A stretch of 64,000 nucleotides of DNA from Pseudonocardia kunmingensis (GTDB taxonomy: Bacteria; Actinomycetota; Actinomycetes; Mycobacteriales; Pseudonocardiaceae). The stretch covers positions 248,001-312,000 of the forward strand of contig NZ_VFPA01000006.1 in NCBI RefSeq assembly GCF_006716445.1. The letters run 5' to 3'. The translations under genes were made by a program, and so were the position numbers. The notes beneath the pieces were generated by a model. That model searched no databases. It saw only the letters and a list, made by a program, of their open reading frames with translations, and had not been told where the DNA came from. Below, piece after piece: positions 26,721-36,211 of this stretch (position 1 is the first letter of the stretch; each line of letters starts with the position of its first letter).

Positions 26721-27995
26721 GTGCAGAACGTCTTCGTGCTGGGCCTGGACGAGCACAACGCCCAGCTCCTGCGGTCGCTGCCCGGTGCGGACCGCTACCG
26801 GTTCCACGCGCTGCTCGACATCGACGACCTGCTGCACCGCGAGACGATCCCGGTGCCCGAGCTGCTGGAGCAGGCGCAGCGGCAGCTGGCGGAGTTCGAC
26901 GGGCGGGTGGACGCCGTCATCGGGTTCTGGGACTTCCCGATCAGCACGATGGTGCCGATCCTCGCCCGGCGCCTCGGCCTGCCCTGGCCCAGCCTCGAGT
27001 CCGTGCTGAAGTGCGAGCACAAGTACTGGAGCCGGCTCGAGCAGCGGGCGGTGATCGAGGAGGTGCCGCGGTTCGGCCTCCTCGACCTCGACGACCCCGC
27101 CCCCGACCTCCCCGAGGGGTTGGCGTACCCGGTGTGGATCAAGCCGGTCAAGTCGGCGTCGTCGAAGCTCGCGTTCCGGGTGGAGAACCACAAGCAGCTG
27201 CACGACGCGGCGGCCGAGATCCGCGAGGGCGTCGGGCGCATCGGTGACCCCTTCGAGTTCGTGCTCGGCCAGGTGGACCTGCCGCCCGAGATCGCGGAGG
27301 CGGGCGGCAGCGCCTGCCTCGTCGAGGAGGCGGCCAGCGGCGTCCAGGTGACGGTGGAGGGCTACAGCTACCGGGGCGACGTGCGGGTCTACGGCATCGT
27401 CGACTCGGTGCACTGCCCGGACAGCCCGAGCTTCCTGCGCTACCAGTACCCGTCGACGGTGTCGGCCGCCGTCGCGGACCGCCTCGCCGACATCTCCCGG
27501 CGCGTCATCACCCGGATCGGCCTGGACGGCACGACGTTCGACATCGAGTACTTCTGGGACGCCGAGCGGGACGCGGTCACGCTGCTGGAGGTCAACCCGC
27601 GCCACTCCCAGTCCCACGCCGAGCTGTTCGAGCAGGTCGACGGCTTCGCCCACCACGACGTCATGCTGCAGCTCGCGCTGGGCCGCGAGCCCCGGCCACC
27701 GCACCGCGAGGGGCGCTCGGCCGTGGCGGCGAAGTGGTTCGTGCGCCGCGCGGAGGACGGCGTGGCCGTCCGGGTGCCCACGGCCGAGGAGATCGAGCGC
27801 GTGGAGCGCGAGGTCCCGGGCTGCACGGTGACCGTCTCGCTGCAGCCGGGCGACCGGCTCTCCGAGCAGCACGACCAGGACAGCTACACCTACGCCATCG
27901 CGAACGTGTTCGTCGGCGCGGACAGCGAGGACGAGCTGCGCGAGAAGTACGAGCGGGTCGTCGCGGGCCTGCCGTTCGAGTTCGAGGAGGCCTGA
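26721..27995 (+). CDS. ATP-grasp domain protein
   Basis: An about 424-residue ATP-grasp enzyme, a class that joins a carboxylate to an amine or thiol through an acyl phosphate. Visible parts are the N-terminal FVLGLDEHNAQLL fold, a lid with YPVWIKPVKSASSKLAFRV and the metal-binding end TTFDIEYFWDAERDAVTLLEVNPRHSQSHA with the ExNPR motif. The C-terminal third has no assignment. The GTG at 26721 has AGGGGC 8 bases upstream; a GTG at 26703 in the same frame is the alternative. It is 10 bases upstream of a CocE-type hydrolase, so the two probably share one pathway, perhaps making and breaking an amide. Substrate unknown. Confidence 0.82.
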   Translation: MQNVFVLGLDEHNAQLLRSLPGADRYRFHALLDIDDLLHRETIPVPELLEQAQRQLAEFDGRVDAVIGFWDFPISTMVPILARRLGLPWPSLESVLKCEHKYWSRLEQRAVIEEVPRFGLLDLDDPAPDLPEGLAYPVWIKPVKSASSKLAFRVENHKQLHDAAAEIREGVGRIGDPFEFVLGQVDLPPEIAEAGGSACLVEEAASGVQVTVEGYSYRGDVRVYGIVDSVHCPDSPSFLRYQYPSTVSAAVADRLADISRRVITRIGLDGTTFDIEYFWDAERDAVTLLEVNPRHSQSHAELFEQVDGFAHHDVMLQLALGREPRPPHREGRSAVAAKWFVRRAEDGVAVRVPTAEEIERVEREVPGCTVTVSLQPGDRLSEQHDQDSYTYAIANVFVGADSEDELREKYERVVAGLPFEFEEA

Positions 27996-28005
27996 CACGC
28001 CGACC

Positions 28006-30051
28006 ATGGAGACCGTCATGGAGATCGTCGACGAGTTCCCGCACGCCGTCCGCGAGGACGCGTGCCTCGAGATCCCGATGTCGGACGGCACGCGCCTGGC
28101 CGCGCGGGTGTGGCGCCCGGAGGACTCCGACGCCCACCCGGTGCCGGCCGTGCTGGAGTTCATCCCGTACCGCCAGCGCGACCTGACCGCCGTCCGCGAC
28201 TCGATCCACCACCCGTACTTCGCGGGGCACGGGTTCGCCGGGGTGCGGGTCGACCTGCGCGGCAGCGGCGACTCCGAGGGCGTGCTCACCGACGAGTACC
28301 TCGAGCAGGAGCTGCGTGACGCCGAGGAGGTGCTCGCCTGGATCGCCGCGCAGCCGTGGTGCGACGGGCGCACCGGGATGATGGGCATCTCCTGGGGCGG
28401 GTTCAACGCGCTGCAGGTGGCGGCTCGGCGCCCGCCGAGCCTGCGCGCGATCGTCACGGCGTCGTCCACCGACGACCGCTACGCCGACGACGTGCACTAC
28501 ATGGGCGGCTGCCTGCTCACCGACAACCTGTCCTGGGCGTCGACGATGTTCGCCTACACCTCCTGCCCGCCGGACCCGGACGTCGTCGGGGAGCGCTGGC
28601 GGAACATGTGGCACGAGCGGCTGCGCGGCAGCGGCCTGTGGCTGCACGAGTGGCTGCGCCACCAGCACCGCGACGCCTACTGGCGCCACGGCTCGGTGTG
28701 CGAGGACTTCTCCGCGATCCGCTGCCCGGTGCTCGCCGTCAGCGGCTGGGCCGACGGGTACTCGAACTCGGTGTTCCGCCTGCTCGCCGCGCTCGACGTG
28801 CCGCGCAAGGGGCTGGTGGGCCCCTGGTCGCACAAGTACCCGCACCTCGGGCAGCCCGGTCCTGCGGTCGGTTTCCTCCAGGAGCTCGTGCGCTGGTGGG
28901 GCCGGTGGCTGCGGGACGAGGACAACGGCGTGATGGACGAGCCGATGCTGCGCATCTGGATGCAGGAGAGCGTGCCCCCGTCCACGGCCTACGCGAAGCG
29001 GCCCGGGCGCTGGGTCGGCGAGCCGAGCTGGCCGTCCCCGCAGGTGCACGCGGTGGCGCACCCGCTCGGGGACCACCGGATCCTGGCGCCGGGCCGCGAG
29101 CGCCCGGCGGACCTGCCGGAGCGCCTCGCGGTGCAGTCCCCGCTGTCGGTGGGCCAGTTCGCCGGCAAGTGGTGCTCCTACAACGCGCCGCCCGATCTGC
29201 CCTACGACCAGCGGGAGGAGGACGGCGGCTCGCTGGTGTTCGACGGCGAGGTGCTCGCCGAGCGCATGGAGATCCTCGGCTCCCCGGTCGTCGACCTGGA
29301 GTTCGCCGTCGACCGGCCGGTCGCGATGGTGGCGGCGCGGCTGTCCGACGTCGACCCCGACGGTCGCGCCACCCGGATCAGCTACGGGCTGCTCAACCTC
29401 ACCCACCGCGACGGCCACGACCGGCCCGCGGCACTGGTGCCCGGCGAGCGCTACCGGGTGCGGGTCGTGCTCAACGCGATGGCCCAGGCCGTCCCGCCCG
29501 GCCACCGGCTGCGCCTCTCGCTCTCCACCTCCTACTGGCCGCTGGCCTGGCCGCCGCCGGAACCGGTGCGCCTGACCGTGTTCCCCGCCGGGAGCGCCCT
29601 CGAGCTGCCGCTGCGCCCCGACCCCGGCGACGCCGAGCTCCCGGTACCCCCGCTGGGCGAGCCCGCGGGCGCCCGGCCGCGGACCACCACGCAGGTGCAG
29701 CCGGGGCGGCACCGCTGGGCGGTCACCCGCGACCTCGTCGGGTACGAGTCGGCCCTCGAGGTCGTGAAGGACCTCGGTGTGGTCCGCTTCGACGACATCG
29801 ACCTCGAGGTCACCCGCCGCGCCGACGAGCGTTACGGCTGGGTGGGCGACGACGTCGACTCGGCGTGCGGCGAGACGACGTGGTCCATGGGGTTCGCCCG
29901 TGGCGACTGGAAGGTCGAGACGGTCACGCGCACGGTGCTGAGCTCCACGGCGACCGAGTTCCGCCTCTACGCCCAGCTCGACGCCTACGAGGGCACCGAG
30001 CGGGTGCACGCGCAGAGCTGGCGGCTGACGGTCCCGCGCGACCACGTCTGA
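28006..30051 (+). CDS. CocE/NonD family hydrolase
   Basis: A 681-residue alpha/beta hydrolase of the X-Pro dipeptidyl-peptidase/cocaine esterase group. The oxyanion and core segment is FIPYRQRDLTAVRDS, the nucleophile is Ser129 in GISWGGFN, the acid lies in SGWADGYSNS and the base in GPWSHKYPH. The C-terminal jelly-roll domain (VDLEFAVDRPVAMVAARLSDVDPDG) is complete, although the protein is about 80-100 residues longer than typical. The ATG at 28006 or the Met four codons later could be used. It follows the ATP-grasp gene by 10 bases. An ester or amide substrate is likely but not identifiable. Confidence 0.88.
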   Translation: METVMEIVDEFPHAVREDACLEIPMSDGTRLAARVWRPEDSDAHPVPAVLEFIPYRQRDLTAVRDSIHHPYFAGHGFAGVRVDLRGSGDSEGVLTDEYLEQELRDAEEVLAWIAAQPWCDGRTGMMGISWGGFNALQVAARRPPSLRAIVTASSTDDRYADDVHYMGGCLLTDNLSWASTMFAYTSCPPDPDVVGERWRNMWHERLRGSGLWLHEWLRHQHRDAYWRHGSVCEDFSAIRCPVLAVSGWADGYSNSVFRLLAALDVPRKGLVGPWSHKYPHLGQPGPAVGFLQELVRWWGRWLRDEDNGVMDEPMLRIWMQESVPPSTAYAKRPGRWVGEPSWPSPQVHAVAHPLGDHRILAPGRERPADLPERLAVQSPLSVGQFAGKWCSYNAPPDLPYDQREEDGGSLVFDGEVLAERMEILGSPVVDLEFAVDRPVAMVAARLSDVDPDGRATRISYGLLNLTHRDGHDRPAALVPGERYRVRVVLNAMAQAVPPGHRLRLSLSTSYWPLAWPPPEPVRLTVFPAGSALELPLRPDPGDAELPVPPLGEPAGARPRTTTQVQPGRHRWAVTRDLVGYESALEVVKDLGVVRFDDIDLEVTRRADERYGWVGDDVDSACGETTWSMGFARGDWKVETVTRTVLSSTATEFRLYAQLDAYEGTERVHAQSWRLTVPRDHV

Positions 30052-30103
30052 CGGTCCGCGCAGGCGGCGAGTACGCGCGGAGCGGGCGGGGTACGCGCCG
30101 GGC

Positions 30104-32047
30104 ATGGCGGCGCGGACGGTGACCCGGAAGCTGGTCGACGACCACCTGGTCGCCGGTGAGCCGGTCGCGGGCGAGGAGATCGCGCTGCGCATCGACCAGA
30201 CCCTCACCCAGGACGCCACGGGCACCCTCGTCATGCAGGAGCTCGAGGCCCTCGGCCTGGAGCGGGCGCGCACCGACGTCAGCGTCCAGTACGTCGACCA
30301 CAACCTGCTGCAGGCCGACGAGCGCAACGCCGAGGACCACGAGTTCCTGCGCTCGGCGGCCCGTCGCTACGGCCTGTGGTACTCCAAGCCGGGCAACGGG
30401 GTCTCGCACCCCACCCACATGCAGCGGTTCGGGGTGCCTGGCGCCACCCTCGCGGGCTCCGACTCGCACACGTGCGCGGCCGGGTCGCTCGGCATGCTCG
30501 CCATCGGCGTCGGCGGTCTCGACGTGGCGCAGGCGATCGCGGGCGAACCCCTCCACGTGCGGATGCCGCAGGTCTGGGGCGTGCGCCTGGTGGGCGAGCT
30601 CCCGGAGTGGGTGTCGGCGAAGGACGTGGTGCTGGAGATGCTGCGCCGCCACGGCGTCGACGGCGGCGTCGACCGCGTGATCGAGTACCACGGCCCGGGG
30701 CTGCACCGGCTGACCGCGATGGACCGCCACGTCATCGCCAACATGGGCGCGGAGCTGGGCGCCACGACCACCGTGTTCCCCGCCGACGACGCCGTGCGGG
30801 AGTTCCTGCGCGTGGAGGACCGGGAGGAGGACTTCCGCGAGATCACGGCCGACGCGGACGCGACCTACGACGTCACCGACGAGATCGACCTGTCCGCGCT
30901 GGAGCCGCTGATCGCCCGCCCGTCCTCACCGGGGAACGTCGTGCCGGTGCGCGAGTGCGCGGGCGAGCCGGTGCACCAGGTCGTCGTCGGCTCGTCGGCG
31001 AACCCCGGCCTGCGCGACTTCGCGGTCGTCGCCGCGATGGTCGACGGGCGCCAGACGAGCGACGCGGTCAGCTTCGACATCAACCCCACGTCCCGCCAGA
31101 TCCTGCAGGACCTCACGCGGATGGGCGCGACGTTCCAGCTCATCGCGGCGGGCGCCCGGATGCACCAGTCGGGGTGCCTGGGCTGCATCGGCATGGGGCA
31201 GGCGCCCGCCGTCGGGCACAACTCGCTGCGCACCTTCCCGCGCAACTTCCCCGGGCGCTCGGGCACGGCCGACGACGCGGTGTGGCTCTGCTCGCCGGAG
31301 ACGGCGGCCGCCTCCGCGCTCACCGGTGTGATCACCGATCCCCGCGAGTACGCCCGGGACAACGACCTGGCTTACCCCGCGCTGGAGCTGCCGCGGAAGG
31401 CGTCGGTGAACACCGCGATGCTCCTGCCCCCGCTCCCGGCGCGGGAGGCCGCGACGGCGGAGCTGGTGAAGGGTCCCAACATCTCGTCGCTGCCCGAGCT
31501 GGAGCCGCTGCCGGACGCGCTCGACCTGCCGGTCCTGCTCGTGGTGGGCGACGACGTCTCGACCGACGAGATCTCCCCGGCCGGGGCCCGCGCGCTGCCC
31601 TACCGCTCCAACATCCCGAAGCTCGCGGACTTCACCTTCACCCGCATCGACGAGGACTACCCGGCCCGGGCGCGGGAGACGGGCGCGCACGCCGTGGTCG
31701 CCGGGCGCAACTACGGGCAGGGCTCCTCCCGCGAGCACGCCGCGATCACCCCGCGCCACCTGGGCCTGTCCGCCGTGATCGCCCTGTCCTTCGCGCGCAT
31801 CCACTGGCAGAACCTGGTGAACTTCGGGGTGCTGCCGCTGACCTTCACCGACCCGGGCGACCTCGGGGCGATCCGCCCGGGCGACGTCCTGCGCCTGCGG
31901 GACCTGCACGCGACGCTGCCCGCGTCGCGGGAGCTCACCGCCACCTGCGGCGAGCACCGCCTCACCCTCACCCACCGGCTGTCCCCGCGGCAGGTCGAGA
32001 CGGTGCTGGCCGGCGGGCGGATCCCGCAGCTCGCGCGGCAGCAGTAG
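30104..32047 (+). CDS. Aconitate hydratase (short, Aquifex-type)
   Basis: A 647-residue aconitase of the shorter class that also covers homoaconitase-like enzymes. It isomerises citrate to isocitrate in the TCA cycle. The N-terminal region has GSDSHTCAAGSLGMLAIGVGG, the iron-sulfur ligands include the pair in SGCLGCIGMGQ, and the swivel domain has GDDVSTDEISPAG and RNYGQGSSREHAAITPRHLG. Actinomycetes usually carry a main AcnA of about 930 residues, so this would be a second, shorter enzyme, and an alternative substrate (for example homoaconitate or methyl-aconitate) is possible. It precedes phosphoketolase by 38 bases and shares a GGGTACGC leader with it. Confidence 0.88.
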   Translation: MAARTVTRKLVDDHLVAGEPVAGEEIALRIDQTLTQDATGTLVMQELEALGLERARTDVSVQYVDHNLLQADERNAEDHEFLRSAARRYGLWYSKPGNGVSHPTHMQRFGVPGATLAGSDSHTCAAGSLGMLAIGVGGLDVAQAIAGEPLHVRMPQVWGVRLVGELPEWVSAKDVVLEMLRRHGVDGGVDRVIEYHGPGLHRLTAMDRHVIANMGAELGATTTVFPADDAVREFLRVEDREEDFREITADADATYDVTDEIDLSALEPLIARPSSPGNVVPVRECAGEPVHQVVVGSSANPGLRDFAVVAAMVDGRQTSDAVSFDINPTSRQILQDLTRMGATFQLIAAGARMHQSGCLGCIGMGQAPAVGHNSLRTFPRNFPGRSGTADDAVWLCSPETAAASALTGVITDPREYARDNDLAYPALELPRKASVNTAMLLPPLPAREAATAELVKGPNISSLPELEPLPDALDLPVLLVVGDDVSTDEISPAGARALPYRSNIPKLADFTFTRIDEDYPARARETGAHAVVAGRNYGQGSSREHAAITPRHLGLSAVIALSFARIHWQNLVNFGVLPLTFTDPGDLGAIRPGDVLRLRDLHATLPASRELTATCGEHRLTLTHRLSPRQVETVLAGGRIPQLARQQ

Positions 32048-32085
32048 GCCGGGTGGGGCGGGCCCGCTCCGGGTACGCCGGGGGC

Positions 32086-34485
32086 ATGGCAGTCGAGGCG
32101 ACCGAGCGTCCGGACACCGCCCGCCGAACCGACCTGGAACTGCTCGACCGGTGGTGGCGCGCGGCCAACTACCTGTCGGTGGGGCAGATCTACCTGATGG
32201 ACAACCCGCTGCTGCGCGAGCCGCTGGCGCCCGAGCACATCAAGCCCCGCCTCCTCGGGCACTGGGGCACGACGCCGGGGCTGACGTTCGTGTGGGCGCA
32301 CCTCAACCGCGTGATCGCGCGCGATCGGCAACCCGCCCTCTACGTCACCGGTCCCGGGCACGGCGGTCCCGGCGTCGTCGCGACGGCGTGGCTGGAGGGC
32401 ACCTACTCCGAGCGCTACGCGCACGTGCCCGCCGACGCCGAGGGCATGCGGGAGCTGTTCCGCCAGTTCTCCTTCCCCGGCGGCGTGCCCAGCCACGCCG
32501 CCCCGGAGACCCCCGGTTCGATCCACGAGGGCGGCGAGCTGGGCTACTCCCTCGCCCACGCCTACGGGGCCGCGCTGGACAACCCGGAGCTGCTGGTCGC
32601 CTGCGTGATCGGGGACGGGGAGGCCGAGACCGGCGCGCTCGCCGGCTCGTGGCAGTCGAACAAGTTCCTGCACCCGGTGCACGACGGCACGGTGCTGCCG
32701 ATCCTGCACCTCAACGGCTACAAGATCGCCAACTCGACGGTGTCGGCCCGGATCCCGCAGGACGAGCTGCTCGACCAGCTGCGCGGCCACGGCCACCGCC
32801 CCTACGTGCTGGACGGCGGTTTCGACGGCGAGGACCCCATGGCGGTCCACGCCCGGATGGCCGACGTGCTCGACGAGATCACGGCCGAGATCCGCCGGAT
32901 CCGGGACCGGGCCGCCGCGCAGGAGGCGGCGGGGGAGGACGTGCAGCGTCCCTGCTGGCCGGTGCTGGTGCTGCGCACCCCGAAGGGCTGGACCGGGCCG
33001 CGGGAGGTCGACGGCACCCCGGTCGAGGGCACGTTCCGCGCCCACCAGGTGCCGCTGGCGGAGGTGCGCACGAACGAGGGCCACCGGGCCCAGCTGGAGG
33101 AGTGGCTGCGCTCCTACCGGCCCGAGGAGCTGTTCGACGACGACGGGCGGCTGCGCCCCGAGCTGGCCGCCCTCGCCCCGCGCGGTGACGACCGCATGAG
33201 CGCCACCCCGCACGCCAACGGCGGGCTGCTGCTGCGCGACCTGCGCCTGCCGGACTTCCGGGCGCACGCCGTGGACGTCCCGGGGCCCGGCGCCGGACCG
33301 GAGAGCGCCACCGGCACCCTCGGGAACTGGCTCGCCGACGTGGTGGCGGCCAACCGGGAGAACTTCCGGATCGTGGGCCCGGACGAGACCGTCTCCAACA
33401 AGCTGCAGGGCGTGTTCACCGCGACCGACCGGCAGTTCCTCGGCGAGCGCCGTCCCGGCGACGAGCACACCGCCGCCCGCGGGCAGGTCCTCGAGGTGCT
33501 CAACGAGCAGCTGTGCCAGGGCCTCCTCGAGGGCTACCTGCTCACCGGGCGGCACGGCCTCTTCAACTGCTACGAGGCCTTCATCCACATCGTCGACTCG
33601 ATGTTCAACCAGCACGCCAAGTGGTTGGAGACGAGCCGGGGGATCCCCTGGCGGCGCCCGGTCGCGTCGCTGAACTACCTGCTCACCAGCCACGTGTGGC
33701 GCCAGGACCACAACGGCTTCTCCCACCAGGACCCCGGCTTCGTCGACCACGTCCTGAACAAGAAGCCCGAGATCGTGCGCGCCTACCTGCCACCGGACGC
33801 GAACACGCTGCTCTCGACGGTCGACCACTGCCTGCGCAGCCGCGACCTGGTCAACGTCGTCGTGGCGGGCAAGAACCCCGGCCCGCAGTGGCTGTCCACC
33901 GACGAGGCGGTGGCCCACTGCGCGCGCGGCATCGGCATCTGGGACTGGGCGTCGAACGACCAGGGCGGCGAGCCGGACGTCGTGCTCGGCTGCGCGGGCG
34001 ACGTGCCGACGCTGGAGGCGGTGGCCGCGGTCGACCTGCTGCGCCGCCACCTCCCGGAGCTGCGGGTCCGGCTGGTGAACGTCGTGGACCTGATGCGCCT
34101 GCAGGACGAGCGCGAGCACCCGCACGGCCTGCCCGACCGCGACTTCGACGGCCTGTTCACCACCGACAAGCCGGTGATCTTCGCCTACCACGGCTACCCG
34201 TGGCTGATCCACCGGTTGACCTACCGGCGGCGCAACCACGTCAACATCCACGTGCGCGGCTACAAGGAGGAGGGCACCACCACCACGCCGTTCGACATGG
34301 TGATGCTGAACGACCTGGACCGCTACCACCTGGTGATGGACGTGATCGACCGCGTGCCGGGCCTGGCCGTGCGCCACGCCGGGCTGCGCCAGGAGATGGT
34401 CGACCAGCGGCTGCGCTGCCGGCGTTACACGCGCGAGCACGGCGAGGACGCGCCCGAGGTGGCCGACTGGGTGTGGCCGGGGTGA
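32086..34485 (+). CDS. xfp: Phosphoketolase (xylulose-5-/fructose-6-phosphate)
   Basis: A 799-residue TPP enzyme that splits xylulose-5-P (or fructose-6-P) into acetyl phosphate and a glyceraldehyde/erythrose phosphate. The size and landmarks match: LLGHWGTTPGL, GPGHGGPG, EGGELGYSL, the TPP motif GDGEAETGALAGSWQSNKF and the C-terminal YKEEGTTTTPFDMVMLN. The ATG at 32086 opens with the typical WWRAANYLSVGQIYL. Its stop overlaps the acetate kinase start (GTGA), so acetyl phosphate would be passed directly to ATP and acetate formation. It gives the cell a carbon-saving route from the pentoses that the xylan locus upstream could supply. Confidence 0.95.
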   Translation: MAVEATERPDTARRTDLELLDRWWRAANYLSVGQIYLMDNPLLREPLAPEHIKPRLLGHWGTTPGLTFVWAHLNRVIARDRQPALYVTGPGHGGPGVVATAWLEGTYSERYAHVPADAEGMRELFRQFSFPGGVPSHAAPETPGSIHEGGELGYSLAHAYGAALDNPELLVACVIGDGEAETGALAGSWQSNKFLHPVHDGTVLPILHLNGYKIANSTVSARIPQDELLDQLRGHGHRPYVLDGGFDGEDPMAVHARMADVLDEITAEIRRIRDRAAAQEAAGEDVQRPCWPVLVLRTPKGWTGPREVDGTPVEGTFRAHQVPLAEVRTNEGHRAQLEEWLRSYRPEELFDDDGRLRPELAALAPRGDDRMSATPHANGGLLLRDLRLPDFRAHAVDVPGPGAGPESATGTLGNWLADVVAANRENFRIVGPDETVSNKLQGVFTATDRQFLGERRPGDEHTAARGQVLEVLNEQLCQGLLEGYLLTGRHGLFNCYEAFIHIVDSMFNQHAKWLETSRGIPWRRPVASLNYLLTSHVWRQDHNGFSHQDPGFVDHVLNKKPEIVRAYLPPDANTLLSTVDHCLRSRDLVNVVVAGKNPGPQWLSTDEAVAHCARGIGIWDWASNDQGGEPDVVLGCAGDVPTLEAVAAVDLLRRHLPELRVRLVNVVDLMRLQDEREHPHGLPDRDFDGLFTTDKPVIFAYHGYPWLIHRLTYRRRNHVNIHVRGYKEEGTTTTPFDMVMLNDLDRYHLVMDVIDRVPGLAVRHAGLRQEMVDQRLRCRRYTREHGEDAPEVADWVWPG

Positions 34486-35564
34486 GAACGCTGGTCGTCA
34501 ACGCGGGCTCGTCGTCGGTGAAGATCGCCCTGCTCGACGGGGACGAGGTCGTGACGCGCGAGTCCGTCGACCCCGGGGACGCCGAGGACGCGCTGGGCAA
34601 GGCGCTGGGGCAGGGGATCGACGCGGTCGGGCACCGGGTGGTCCACGGCGGCACCCGGTTCACCGGGCCGGTCGTCGTGGACGACGACGTCGTCGCCGGG
34701 ATCGAGGCGCTGCGCGACATGGCGCCGCTGCACCAGGGGCCGGCGCTGGACGCCCTGCGCCACGCCAGGGCCGCCCTGCCCGACGTGCCGCAGGTCGCCT
34801 GCTTCGACACGGCGTTCCACACGACGATCCCCGCCGCGGCGCACACCTACGCCGTGCCGCGGCGCTGGCGCGACGAGCTGGGCGTGCGCCGCTACGGCTT
34901 CCACGGCCTCGCGCACGAGTGGGCGGCGCGGCGGGCCGCGGAGCTCGTCGGCCGGCCGCCGGAGCAGCTGCGGACCGTCACCGCGCACCTCGGTTCCGGT
35001 GCGTCCCTGTGCGCGGTGGACCGGGGCCGCTCGGTGGACACGACGATGGGCTTCACCGCGACCGCGGGTCTGGTGATGGGCACCCGCAGCGGCGACCTCG
35101 ACCCGTCGGTCCCGCCGTACGTGGTCCGGGACGGCCTGGACGCGAGCGACGTGGCGACGGCGCTGGACCGGGAGTCGGGCCTGCAGGCGCTCGCCGGCGC
35201 GTCCGACCTGCGGGACGTGCTGGCCGGCGTCGACGCGGGCGAGGCCGATGCCGTCCTCGCGCTCGACGTGTGGGTGCACCGGGCGCGCGGGCTCGTCGCG
35301 GCGATGGCCGCGGCGCTCGGCGGCGTCGACGTGCTGGCGTTCAGCGGCGGGGTGGGGGAGCACCAGCCCCGGCTGCGCGCCGCGATCGTCGACGGCCTCG
35401 GGTTCCTCGGTCTCGCGCTCGACGCCGGCCGCAACGCCGCGTCGGGCGGGGACGGGGAGGTCGACGCGGTGATCGGCGCGGACGGGTGCCCCGGCGCGGT
35501 CGTCGTGCTCGAGGCGCGGGAGGACCTGGTGATCGCCGAGCAGGTGCGCGGGCTGCTCGGGTGA
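34482..35564 (+). CDS. ackA: Acetate kinase
   Basis: A 360-residue ASKHA-family kinase converting acetyl phosphate and ADP to acetate and ATP. Signatures are VVNAGSSSVK at the N-terminus, GHRVVHGG, ACFDTAFHTTIP, RRYGFHGLAHEW, the phosphate loop AHLGSGASL and FSGGVGEHQPRLR. It is about 40 residues shorter than most AckA, mainly by small deletions, which is common in actinobacterial members. The GTG start overlaps the phosphoketolase stop, giving a tightly coupled two-gene unit. There is no phosphotransacetylase next to it. It converges on the protein-isoaspartate methyltransferase gene with 14 bases between the stops. Confidence 0.93.
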   Translation: MRTLVVNAGSSSVKIALLDGDEVVTRESVDPGDAEDALGKALGQGIDAVGHRVVHGGTRFTGPVVVDDDVVAGIEALRDMAPLHQGPALDALRHARAALPDVPQVACFDTAFHTTIPAAAHTYAVPRRWRDELGVRRYGFHGLAHEWAARRAAELVGRPPEQLRTVTAHLGSGASLCAVDRGRSVDTTMGFTATAGLVMGTRSGDLDPSVPPYVVRDGLDASDVATALDRESGLQALAGASDLRDVLAGVDAGEADAVLALDVWVHRARGLVAAMAAALGGVDVLAFSGGVGEHQPRLRAAIVDGLGFLGLALDAGRNAASGGDGEVDAVIGADGCPGAVVVLEAREDLVIAEQVRGLLG

Positions 35565-35578
35565 TCGGCCCCGCCCGG

Positions 35579-36211
35579 TCAGGGGCTGCCGGGCACGAGC
35601 GGCACGAACGCGACCTCGACCAGCTCCTCCGCCCGCCTGTCGCGGTAGCGCATCAGCACCCCGCGCCCGCCGTGGCCCACCGGGCAGACCAACGCCGCCC
35701 CCGGGGCGAGCTGCTCCAGCAGGGCGGGCGGCGGCTCGGCCTCGGCCATGGCGGTGACGACGATGCCGTCGAACGGCGCGCGGTCCGCGGCGCCGAGGAA
35801 CCCGTCACCCGTGCGGACCTCGACGTTGTCGCACCCGGCGTCCGCGAGCGCCGCCCGGGCGCGGTCGGCGAGCTCGCCGTGGCGCTCGACCGTCACCACG
35901 GAGCCGTGGCTGCGGGCGAGCACCGCCGCGCCGTACCCGGAGCCGGTGCCGATCTCCAGCACGTGGGCGTCCGGGCCGGCCTGCAGCGCCGCCGCGCTGA
36001 ACGCGACGATCAGCGGCGCGGAGATGGTCTGGCCGAGGCCGATCGCGAGCGGCGCGTCCTCGTAGGCGAGGGCCGCGGCGTCGGCCGGGACGAACCGCTC
36101 CCGCGGGACCTCCCCGATCGCGGCGAGAACCCGCTCGTCGGCGATCCCGTGACCCCGCATCCGCTCGACCAGGGCGGCGCGTTCGGCGGCCCGGTCCTCG
36201 CGCGGGCTCAC
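35579..36211 (-). CDS. pcm: Protein-L-isoaspartate O-methyltransferase
   Basis: A 210-residue SAM-dependent repair enzyme that methylates isoaspartyl residues in damaged proteins. The AdoMet motif VLEIGTGSGYGAAVLA is followed by VTVERHGELADRARAAL and VRTGDGFLGAADRAPFDGIVVTA. The N-terminal PRERFVPADAAALAYEDAPLAIGLGQTISAP, with the conserved SxP, is diagnostic of PCMT. The length matches the family. The GTG start overlaps the stop of a tiny Pro-rich gene upstream (GTGA), and the stop faces acetate kinase. PCMT is often induced in stationary phase, but no regulatory site is visible. Confidence 0.93.
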   Translation of the reverse strand: MSPREDRAAERAALVERMRGHGIADERVLAAIGEVPRERFVPADAAALAYEDAPLAIGLGQTISAPLIVAFSAAALQAGPDAHVLEIGTGSGYGAAVLARSHGSVVTVERHGELADRARAALADAGCDNVEVRTGDGFLGAADRAPFDGIVVTAMAEAEPPPALLEQLAPGAALVCPVGHGGRGVLMRYRDRRAEELVEVAFVPLVPGSP

